Shown in pieces: positions 54,750-64,000 of a stretch of 64,000 nucleotides of DNA. A model generated the notes under the pieces. That model did no database searches. It had not been told where the DNA came from and worked only from the letters and a program-made list of their open reading frames with translations. The stretch spans positions 28,318 through 92,317 of the forward strand of contig NW_026570473.1 of assembly GCF_019649055.1 (NCBI RefSeq), given 5' to 3'. The translations under genes were made by a program, and so were the position numbers. Each line of letters begins with the position of its first letter. Position 1 is the first letter of the stretch. This DNA is from Paramacrobiotus metropolitanus. Taxonomy: Eukaryota; Tardigrada; Eutardigrada; Parachela; Macrobiotidae.

Positions 54750-57700
54750 CTATCTTACATGTACGTATCCGTTTTTGTTACGGCGCACATGTAACTTGAG
54801 TTTAATCGGCTTTTTCTTATTATTTTTACGGCTAGTATCCTCGGCAACCACCCTTTCGGGTTCCCACTGATCATCGTCATTGACGGCTTCGGTATTATTT
54901 TCGGTATCATTATTTGCGGCTTCAACGGTTTCAACTGTATCGGCTGGTATGAACGGCTCAGCGTTCACATTTAGTCCATTTTCGGCAGATTTCGGCAGGG
55001 AGATCGTACTGGTTATTCCCTTACGATTCTCTTCGGTAGTATTATAACGTTTGAGACGCTCGCAATTCACGATGCGAGTTTCTCCCGGCTTATCTTTATT
55101 CTCAATTTCAACGGCGTTAGTATACGGGAAACCGGTAACTTCCCATCTACCTCCGAATTTTTCTCGGAAAGATTCGGTTTCACCTTTCTTCTTCTCTCGC
55201 GTTAGAAAAACTAGTTCACCGATCTGATAATCGTCTTCTCGACGTTTTTATTAAATCGTTCGGCCGTTTTTATAAACTCTTCTCGCATATAAATTTCGGC
55301 TAACTCATGCGCTCGTGCCAAATTATGGCGAAATTCTTCCATATATTCGGCTATCGACGCATGTTCGGCTGGTACATTGGTCTTAGTGACCGGATCGGCT
55401 GGAATAACCTGCTCACGCCCGTACAGCATATAGTACGGCGACATGTGAGTAGTTGCATTAGCGGCTATAACAAACGGGAGAATGGTATCCCAATTCTTTT
55501 CCCGTCCGTCGGCGGCGTACACTGCCAGAGAATCAGCAATGGTTTGCATTTGACGTTCGACTAAGCTTCTACCAATCGGATGGTAGGCGGCACCGAAATG
55601 ATGTTGAATTTTTAAGCGATGGTTGATCGCTTCAAGAAGCTTATTGTGGAAATGAGTTCCACGATCGGTATTTAAAATATGCGGCGTGCCATAAGGCAAA
55701 AATACGTCGTGAATAAGGAAACTAGCAACAGTTTCCTTTTTCGCATTAGGAATCGGCTTAGCTATTACGAACTTAGTCAATTCGTCAATAGCGACGGCTA
55801 TGTATGTATTACATTTTGGGGTAATCGGCAAAGGTCCTTTCAAATCGACTTGTACTCGTAACCAAAGAGCTCCGATAGCTATCTGTTGTAGCTTACCCGG
55901 CGGTGCCTTCCGTTCGGTTTTACGGTTTTGGCACAAGTAACAATTGCGTACGTATTTATCGATGTCGGCAACCATGCCGTCCCAATAATAACGAAGCGCA
56001 ATTGCTTGATACGTCTTTAGTGGACCTAAATGCCCACTAGCCGGTGTATCGTGCATAGCATGCATTATATCGACACGCATATGCTTCGGCACGACGAACC
56101 GTCGATCAAGGCGGCCGTCTTTTTCGGGTAATCGGTACAAAACGCCATTCCATAACTCAAAGTATGGATCGCGTTTGATTAAATGAGTGCTTTCGGCTTG
56201 GCCCTCAAGGGCATGAATACGCTTTTCGATTACAGGATCCTTTTCCTGTTCGGCTCGATAACACTTAAAATTATCTTCGACTTCGTCATGTTCGGCTGGG
56301 TCGGTGATAGTGACGACTCGAATGGTCGGAGTACTAAACTTCCGATCTTTCATATCGTCCCAGTCGTCATCGTCGGCTGTTTCGACCGGCGGTCCGACTG
56401 GATGTCGGCTTAAAGCATCGGCATTATCGCATTGTTCACCCGGCCGATACTGAATAGTCATCTCGTGACTACTCAGCTGAAGTGCCCAACGGGTCAGACG
56501 CCCGTTCAAGCCTTCTTTCCTCGACACAGAACGTAACAAGTTTGTTAATGCCTGATGATCGGTTTGCACATAGAAATGTGAGTACTCGATGAAGTGTCGG
56601 AACTGCAAATACTACAGCCATACATTCCAATTCGGTGATCGGATATTTGCGTTCGGCATCGGTTAGGAGTTTGCTAGCATAAACGATGGGATGCCCATCC
56701 TGATGTAGGATAGCTCCTATTCCAATCGTACTAGCATCGCACTCAATAACTGTCGGCTTATTTGGGTCAAACTTGACCAAAACCGGCGCATTAATCAATG
56801 CATTTTTCGAATCGACGAACTCGGCATCATGTTCGGCTGTCCATTTATTCTTCACCTCAATTTCGCCCTTTAGCAAGCCATACATGGCTCGGGTTCGGCT
56901 TGCAAAGTCCTTAACGAACTTCCGATAGTAGTTACATAAACCGAGGAAGGACCGAAGATCCTTCTCAGTTTGCGGCTTCGGATATTGTTGAATCGCGGAG
57001 ATTTTCTTTGGATCGGTTTTGATTCCGGCTTTAGACACTATGTATCCAAGGAAGTGCAACTCGGTTTCACCGACATGGTACTTGCTCGGTTGAAGCGTGA
57101 AGCCAACCTTTACGAGGCATTCACACATTAGTCGGATCTCACGGATCAAATCGTCGAAATCCTTTGCGGCTACGATAATATCGTCTAAGTACGCAAAGAT
57201 ATTCTCATTGCGTACTCCTACAAGAGCCTTATTCATAGTCTCTTGGAATGTTGCCGACCCATTGCACACACCAAAGGGCATGCGCAAAAATTCGAAAAGA
57301 CCGTCCTGCGTGATAAACGCAGTCTTTTCAGTTGAATTTTCGGCCATTTGTATTTGCCAGAATCCGGCATTACAATCGACACCTACATAATATGCATTAT
57401 CGGCTACGGATTGAAGCAATTCATCCGGTGACGGCAAAGGATAATTATTCTTTTTCGTTGCGTCGTTCAACTTTATATAGTTGACGCAGAAACGGGTGCC
57501 GATAGTACCGTCTGGATTCTTTTTAGAAGCCAGCACAACTGGGAAACACCAGTTGCTATTTGATCGGCGAATAATTCCTTTTTCGAGCATTTCTTTAACA
57601 TGTTCTTCGATTATCTCCCGACCTGGCCAAGAAGTACGGTGCGGCTTACATTTAATCGGCGGGGAATCACCCGTATCGATGTGATGTTTTACAATTGTAA

Positions 57701-59641
57701 CATCACCAAAAGGTCGGCGTTTAGTGGCAAATAGATCAGGGTATTCAAGGAATACTTCCTTGATCTTCGCTATTTGTTCGGCTGTTAGCTTAGAATTTAT
57801 TTTAAGCGTATCGACGGCTTCTCGGATTTCTTGTTGTTCTTCCGGTGTTCGTTCGGCTAATTTAACGGAATTAATACAGATCTCATCATCTTCTATCTTT
57901 TCATACGGCTCGAGATAACCGATGAATTGACCTTTCCTGATCGACTTTCGGCTATTATGGAAATTGAACAATCCCAGTTCAAATTTCCCATTAGTTGGTC
58001 TTACGACTCCTTCGATCGGCTTAATATGCCTCTCCATGTAAACATGTGGGCTCGGCCAGAACATAAACTTATCGGTAGCGAATTCTTCGGTTGGATCGAA
58101 TCGTGCTACTACTGCAGCCATGTTTATACCAGGATTGATTAGAATTTTATCGGTAGCGAACACCTTAATCGATTGGAGGCGTGGGCTACTAGGGGTAGAT
58201 TCAATAGTAGGCGACTCAGAAAATTCCCAAGTCTTATCAATAGCTGTGGGATCAGTTGACTGATCAGGTTCAGCTGATTCCCTAATAATCGGCGTAGATT
58301 CAGTATTTTTTACCGGCTCTACATTTGCAATGACTAGATTAGACGCGTCATAAGGTTGAATACTGGGTAGTGTTTCATTAGGGCCTGGTATATTTTCGAT
58401 TACGGTATCGGCATGATTCGGCTCGTTCGGTTCGACATTCGCAATATTACATGCGACGTCATCGTTCGGCTTTGGTTGCGGTCTACATTTTATATTCGGC
58501 TCATCTTTACTAAACTCCATTACGGACGCCATTGGGTGAAAATGTGCCCGAGGCGCTCGGTTAGCTTTAATCATGCCTTCCGCTTCGGGAGGCGTATTAT
58601 TCGGCTTATATTTCGGCTTAAGCTGATACGGCAACTGTACGGCTGACTCTAGCTTTACTGTAGTCATTTTTTCTAAGTCGGCTCGTAATGCATATGGTAC
58701 ATCGTATTTGAAGTACTCAAATGCTTCCTTCAGCTTCTTCTGTTTCTCTAGCATCAGGATATATTCGTCTCTGATTGCTGAATCGAGATTCTTAATAAGC
58801 TGTTCGGCTTCTTCAGGACTTATGCCTGTAATCGGCGTACTATCATCTGCTATGACAAGAATATCTTGTCGAGTTTTATGGAATGATTTCGCTAGTCCTC
58901 GTACTTCGGAAACAAAAACTTGATATTCTTGCCATAATTTAGCAAACGACTTTCTCGGCGGCGGTAGTTTAATGCTCGTTTTGCTCGTGGCCTTTGCCAC
59001 GGGTATCGGAACAATTTCGGCTTTAGGGGTCGGCTCTTTAGAAATATCAATAGCATTAATAGTTGGTTCCGATGCCACGGGTATCGGAACGATTTCTTCA
59101 ATAGTATTCGGCTTTTTAGGTTCAATAGTTGATGGATCGACCATTAGGGTATTAATCCTACGGATCCATTGTAGTTCATTATCACGGACACCAAAGGTAG
59201 TACCGGCCAAAAAGTCCTGACCCAATAGCACTTTAGTGTCGTCGACAGTCGGCTTAATGTAGAAGGAATGGTTAATTAGTTCGCCAAATATTTTAACGGG
59301 TACCGTGCAGTAGTGGGTTACTAAAAATCCACACATACCACCGATTCCTCTAATGTTTAACGGCTTAACCAACGGTAGTTTTTCCAGTTTTAGCTCATCG
59401 ACGAACTCATTCGAGATGAGTGACGTCTCGGCTCCAGTATCGACCATAACCATAACGGTTGTGCCTAAGATACGTGCCCACACCTTTAACGGTGGCGCTC
59501 GTTTCGGCTCTTTAGTTGAATCGTCTTTAGAATCGTCAATATTGATTTCGTTTATAATCGGCTCGTTTAGTTCGATCGGTTCGGTGATTCGGATACCACT
59601 AATTGTTATTATTTCAGTAGTATCCGGCATTTCACCAGGCA
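54750..59641 (-). pseudogene. Ty3/gypsy pol polyprotein, two frame breaks
   Basis: It lies in the -1 frame relative to gag and overlaps its end. Order: aspartic protease (VMVDTGAETSLIS), a long low-complexity spacer, reverse transcriptase (YPLPSPDELLQSV, MPFGVCNGSATFQ, FAYLDDII active site with Leu in the usual Val/Ile position, LHFLGYIVS), RNase H (VIECDASTIGIGAIL, ELECMAVVFAV, VQTDHQAL, NADALSRH), and integrase with its HHCC finger (HDTPASGHLG..CYLCQ) and catalytic triad (VDLKGPL, TDRGTHF, YHPIGRSLVERQ). An integrase C-terminal segment with DDYQIGELVFL and GRWEVTGFPY ends near 54750. One base too many near 56592 breaks RNase H, and one missing A near 55252 breaks the end of integrase. Catalytic residues are otherwise intact. 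Polyprotein processing by the protease is expected for the family. Confidence 0.85.
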
Positions 59642-59662
59642 ACCGGGGAGTACTGCCGGAAG

Positions 59663-62161
59663 TTACTCCCCGTTGTCGTTTTCCTGGCTACTGGCTGATG
59701 CGGCATATTCATTTTGTCTCGGCGGCGGTGAACGTGACGTCGGCCTTGGACCTTTCGACTGGCCCTGGCCTTGGCCACGCGACTGTGAATTGTTTCGGGA
59801 ACGGCCACTATTAGGGGTGCCCGTTCCACTACCGGCTTGGCTTCGGCTGTGGAAATCCCGGGCGTACCGGCGATTCCCCGTAACCGGATCGTGATACGAC
59901 AAATAGATTGGATTTTCGGCTCGGGGCACGTCCTTGAACTGACATGCCTCAAAGTAGTGCCCACAGACATCACATTGCTGGCAGTACTCAACGACTCGGC
60001 CGTTTCTCATCTCCTTGTCCAACCGTGGAGCCCGGTTAGTATTCTCGGGAATACGTCCGGCGTTCTCGGCCCACAGCTGGGAACGGTTCGACTGTTGATT
60101 ATTGTTGTTATTGCCGGCTGGCCTAACATTGCTATTATTAGCATTATTTGCCGGCCTAATATTACCAATATCGTTGCCATTATTGGCTGGTCGATTTGGT
60201 CGGCGATTCCCCACATTAATGGGGCGCGGCGGGCTGGCAGCTGCTGCCGCATAGCTCGCCGGCTTCGGCTGGGTCTGTACCGTACGAACGGTCACAGAGT
60301 CGGCATCTTGGTTCTTACGCTTACTGCCGACCGGAATCACATACTTTTCGGGATTACTCGCCGTCAAGTAGCGAATCTTTTCCAAGAATTTTTCCGGCGT
60401 GCGAGGGTCCATACCCTCGATTTTATCATGCAAGGTTGCGTGCGACTTAATACCCTTCATTAGAAAGGTCACGAATTGATCCGGCGTACCGGCAGAACCG
60501 GCCTTATCCCTCAGCGTCATCATCGCCTGAAAGAAACTCTCAAGCGATTCCTGACCTGGACGGTACGTTCGGTTCGTGAGTTCGGACAACGCATTTACAG
60601 AGCGTCTGGTATCGCCGAACCGCGCAACCAATTGGTTACGCCACTCCCGGTACGTAGTCGGCTTATTTGGGGACGTGAGCAGGCCGTTGTACCAGATTAC
60701 TGCCTCGTCCTTTAGACAGTAGGCTAGTTCGGCTATCTTACGCTCATCGCTAACCCATCGGTTTTCTTTTGCGGCTTGCTCAAATTTGATGAGAAAACTA
60801 TCAATATCTTCCTTACTGCCATTATACGATGGCCTAGGAACCGGCTGTCGTATGGCATCGGCTAAGTTGGCTTTCCTTAATGGACTATTAGTTCGGCTTG
60901 GTCGTTTACTTAGCTTACGCAGTTATTCCCGCAGAGCTTCACAGATTACCTCTGCATCTTTATGGGAAACCTGCTGTCGGCTGATATCTACTGTCGGGGC
61001 CGGCTCCATTCGGGAGTGCATGGTCTCGGGCTGGCCAGCACGCATTCGTGTAGGCGGCCGTTCTTCATAATCGATTTGGTTTTCGACTGCGGCCACCATC
61101 TGTTGATGCGTTGTCAACAGACGGTTATAGTTTTCGGCTAGTACATCAAATTCCGACCGGATTCTCTCACTCGACTCTTGCAGCGTAGAGATCGAAGCGA
61201 GTCGGTCGTTCGACTCCGTACTCAACTTCCCGTTCTCTTGGATAGCTTCAAGATACTGTTTACGGAAGTTGGTCGACGAGTCCTTTTCGGACTTTAGTTC
61301 GGCTTGTACTTTTTGTAGTTCGGCTTTTAGTTGATCGATCCTATTATCACGTTGTCTAACTTGGGCAGCGAGCCCGACAGCGGCTTCGCTTGCCTTGTTA
61401 TGGGAGCCCCTAGCAGTTCGTAGCTGCTCTTTGAGGTCATCCAACTCGGCTTTCGTATCGCAAATCGTCTTATTACGTTTTGCGATATCTTGTTCGGCTT
61501 TTTCGTATCGGACTCTAAAGTCCGACACTTGGTTCTGCAACTCAGCCACTGTATCGGTGGCTTGCATTAACAGGCTGAACCGAGGCCCTTTCTCCCCTGT
61601 CGGCTGTAACAGCTGAATCGGCGGAATTTTTAGGATTGGCGTCAAATCCTTGCCCAAGGCCCTATCAATAAGACTCGGACTGGAATGCGCCTTCGGTCTC
61701 AACGGTACCACCGTTGTCGGCTCCTCCTCCTCGTCATCCGACGAGTCGGGCGGCTTATTTGATTCAGGGTCGCTAGTATTAATTAGCGATACCGATGATA
61801 GCGTCGACGTAATCGACTCTGTCGCGCTATCGGCTCTCTCTACGTTCGGCTGGGTTTCTACCTCGATCATGGCCTCGTTCAGGTCCTTAGGGACCATTGG
61901 CGAGGCCGGATGTTCTACCGACTCAGGTACTGGTAGATCGGCTAATGGTGCTCTTTTCGGCTTTCGCTTATTTGTTTGTAGTACTTGATGTACTACTTCC
62001 TCACCACCGGCTACTATTTGTTTTGCTTTCCCGCGGGTAACGTTGCGGGCTGCGTTATCATTTATTTCTGTTTCTTTCGGCTGATTTCGGATTATTCGAT
62101 CGGCTGTTCGTAAAAGATTACTAGCGAACTGCTTCGCTTTGTTTACTGGTGTTCGTTCCAT
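59663..62161 (-). pseudogene. Ty3/gypsy gag with internal stop
   Basis: The first in-frame ATG is at 62161 (MERTPVNKAKQFASNLLRT); the frame is open further upstream to a splice-acceptor-like TTTTCAG at 62309. The N-terminal part has an acidic stretch (DSSDDEEEEP) and a long coiled coil (heptads through AELQNQVSDFRVRYEKAEQ, to about residue 370). TAA at 60923-60925 interrupts, and the same frame continues directly with LRKLSKRPSRTN. Next come a retrotransposon capsid domain (FLIKFEQAAKENRW, AVIWYNGLL, YREWRNQLVARFG), an Asn-rich linker, a CCHC knuckle (CQQCDVCGHYFEAC), and an Arg/Ser/Gly-rich C-terminus. A coiled coil of this size before the capsid is unusual. The stop may be decay, or the two halves may be separate proteins (readthrough or re-initiation). 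Confidence 0.8.
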
Positions 62162-62308
62162 ATCGGCGATATCATTGAAGTGCAACCGATAATTATTACG
62201 GTTGTACTCTAGTAATTGGTACGGTAAAGTTAAAGGTAACTCACATTCAACTTCCCACGAATGGGTCGGCGAGAAATTGACCAAATCGCAAAACGATTTT
62301 CGATTTAA

Positions 62309-63758
62309 CTGAAAAGAGTATAAACGGTCAATCGCGGCGGTCGTTATTGTAATTAGTACCTGATAACACTATTGACACCCTATACTCTCGGCTGGTACAA
62401 TCGGCATTCCATAGATCTCAATACTTCGATTATTGAAATAATTCAATAACTGGCAATCGGCGATTAATCAAATTACGGCGATTACTCAAATCAATAGTAA
62501 TTATCAACTAATTACACGGCAGTTTTCGGCTGTTCATTCAATCAGTCTCCAGTCAGAAGGCTGATGAACCTTCCACACTATCCGGCAAATCAGGCCTAGA
62601 TGGCCTTTAAATTTTCGAGATTAGATCTGCGATGCAGATCCGGCAAGCTCAGTGGAAATACGGGCGATTAAACCCCGATATTTCACTAAAATTAATAGTA
62701 AAAATAATTTCGGTTATTCGGCTTGTGCTATACAAACCGTTTGGATTTATCGTTACAATTCCAACGGTTTATTAACGATAATACGGCAGTCAATTTCAGT
62801 AATTCACCGAAATTATTTTCGGAAATTAACTGAAATGATTTCAGTGGTGTTTGAAAATTACGATCGATAATTTGATTAAATTATCAGCGGTTTCCGACTT
62901 CCTTCACTGGGTAACCAGTAGAAGGTAAATTCCACAATTTTCCGGCTCACTTCAATTCTAATATTTCTACTAGAATTGAAGTTTAAACGGTGAAATCGAA
63001 AAAGACAATATGACACGGCAATTTCGAATTAAATTCGAATAGATTTTAACGGCGTACGATTCGGTTTTCTGTTCTGCCTTTAAAGCAGAAAGTTGATTTC
63101 ACCGTTTTCCGGCTTGTTTTAATTTTAGTATTTCTACTAAAATTAAACTGTAAACGATAAATTTAAACAACGATATTATGCGGCGATATCGAATGATAAT
63201 TCGATTGAATTTCGACGGCAAAAACCCAGTATTTCCACCGTGTTTTTGGTGGTTTTCTTACGGCAGTTTCATTTTGATTACGGCTTGTAATTCTAGTTGT
63301 TACAACTAAAATTATTTCGACGATTCGGATTTAGTATTTCTACTAAAATAAGGTTCGGTGCAGCAATACCCAAAACGATATTATACGGCAATATCGAATG
63401 GTAATTCGATTAGATTTTAACGGTAAAAACCCGTGAATTTCGGCGGTTTTCTACAACAATCTCGAGGAAATTTCGGCTTGTAAATCTAGTTATTTTAACT
63501 AGAGTTAATTCGGCAATTTACGGCATAATTTTACGGTAAATATCAACGATTTCCGACGGTAATTGGTAGCAGCATACGTGCATGAAAGCACTAACACAGC
63601 TACAGTAAACGGCAGCGTAATACGGTAGCTTTGAGGAAGCTACCGTTCGACAGAATATCGGGTGACTCTAGAAAAACTTCCAGAGACTATCGTCAAAACA
63701 TTCTAGAAGTATTCTAGAATTTATCGGCTGGTTGTTTGCTGTTGCAAACACAGCTTAC
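62309..63758 (-). other. Leader region of the retroelement, intron-like
   Basis: The minus strand has CAGTAG then GTAAGC at 63758 and ACTCTTTTCAG ending at 62309, which would excise 1,450 nt just upstream of gag. There is no significant open frame inside. It contains an array of stem-loops and the CGGC signature. If spliced, the leader exon would join the gag frame 147 nt before its first ATG. Sequence beyond 63760 to the window end is GC-richer and shows no gene. Confidence 0.45.
62951..63507. repeat. Array of five related stem-loops with degenerate tandem units
   Basis: Stems are at 62951-62980 (TTCAATTCTA..TAGAATTGAA), 63120-63144 (TAATTTTAGTA TTTC, then the complement), 63288-63314, 63330-63347 (TTTAGTA TTTC TACTAAA) and 63481-63507. 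Most are preceded by CGGCTTGT or CGGCTCAC. Between them, units of about 170-200 bp recur with ACGATATTATACGGCAATAT, CGAATGGTAATTCGAT and ACGGTAAAAACCC, in three diverged copies. Confidence 0.75.
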
Positions 63759-64000
63759 CTACTGACTGTTGAGCGACGCGTCGACGTGAGACGATGGTGC
63801 TGCTGACTTGCTTCGGAGATTCGTTTCCGAATACAGGATCGTTTCTTCGCTCTCCGCTTGCTTGCAGGAGTATCCCCGATGTGAGGGCTTGCTCCTGGTA
63901 TGGGGGAGAGACGGTTAACGGCGGATGGCGACGGGAGATCGTTGCAGGAACTCCGACGTGTCGGGCGGCTGCAGTGAGTTTCCCTCGTCGAGGCTGTATG

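Larger units (their letters stand above)
50850..63800 (-). mobile_element. Giant Ty3/gypsy-type retroelement with third ORF
   Basis: Read on the minus strand from about 63.8 kb downward: leader with putative splice donor (63758) and acceptor (62309), gag (to 59663), pol with protease, RT, RNase H and integrase (to 54750), a 600-bp spacer and ORF3 (54150 to 51109). The domain order PR-RT-RH-IN is that of Ty3/gypsy. Base composition is distinctive throughout: CGGC on the + strand every 30-50 bases. I could not identify LTRs in the window. The 5' LTR may lie beyond 64000, and the 3' LTR should be near 50.5-51.1 kb but has no visible match. Three interruptions (one stop in gag, two one-base shifts in pol) suggest an inactive copy or assembly errors. 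ORF3 is uninterrupted. Confidence 0.85.

Noticed and set aside
59353-60463. Long open frames on the + strand opposite gag/pol
   Set aside because: Ser/Ile-rich shadows of the retroelement coding strand, produced by the CGGC-biased composition.
1-64000. tRNA, rRNA or CRISPR features
   Set aside because: I looked for tRNA B-box-like motifs, cloverleaf arms, rRNA-like conserved blocks and regularly spaced identical repeats, and found none I could support.
50480-64000. LTR pair for the gypsy-type element
   Set aside because: I compared 50.5-51.1 kb with 63.5-64.0 kb by eye and saw no convincing match. The 5' LTR probably lies outside the window, so no LTR is annotated.

Overview
This window looks like nuclear DNA from a small invertebrate animal. 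The genes are split by short GT-AG introns. They include extracellular LDLa/SRCR/trypsin-like modules, kelch and F-box proteins and protein kinases, and the window is littered with transposons. The F-box gene at 32-34 kb and the run of divergent kinases resemble lineage-specific families I associate with tardigrades, so a eutardigrade is my best guess. That is inference; no diagnostic marker gene is present.

Layout. 0-14 kb is mostly repeat-derived. It holds a broken kelch gene inside a segment that recurs at 40.5-43.8 kb, several miniature or foldback elements, three copies of a TGGCA-rich repeat, a relic of a reverse-transcriptase C-terminal domain and two kinase relics. 14.5-28 kb holds two avidin-like (biotin-binding fold) genes, A (+) and B (-), with identical internal exon sizes. 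Between them lie an ORF1-only LINE-like retroposon, a large extracellular gene with LDLa, SRCR and two catalytically dead trypsin domains, and a divergently oriented PDZ-like gene. 28-40 kb holds a secreted protein of unknown function, an F-box gene and two kinases in which DFG is replaced. 40.5-43.8 kb is the second kelch segment. 45-50.5 kb is a decayed MULE-type DNA transposon carrying two nested elements: a 968-bp TA-flanked element and a 552-bp foldback element with a 9-bp target duplication that duplicates a splice donor. About 50.9-63.8 kb is one very large Ty3/gypsy-type retroelement on the minus strand, with leader, gag, pol and a third 1,013-codon ORF in the position normally taken by env.

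The most unusual signal is in that retroelement. The tetramer CGGC (GCCG in the sense RNA) occurs about every 30-50 bases on one strand only, through coding and non-coding parts alike, together with families of repeated stem-loops in the leader and between pol and the third ORF.

Many reading frames here are interrupted by exactly one base, or by one stop, between otherwise continuous conserved domains. Some of these genes are clearly decaying. The recurrence of one-base differences in short homopolymers also raises the possibility of residual long-read assembly errors, so each pseudogene call should be read with that in mind. All splice sites were assigned by eye from GT/AG, phase and homology.
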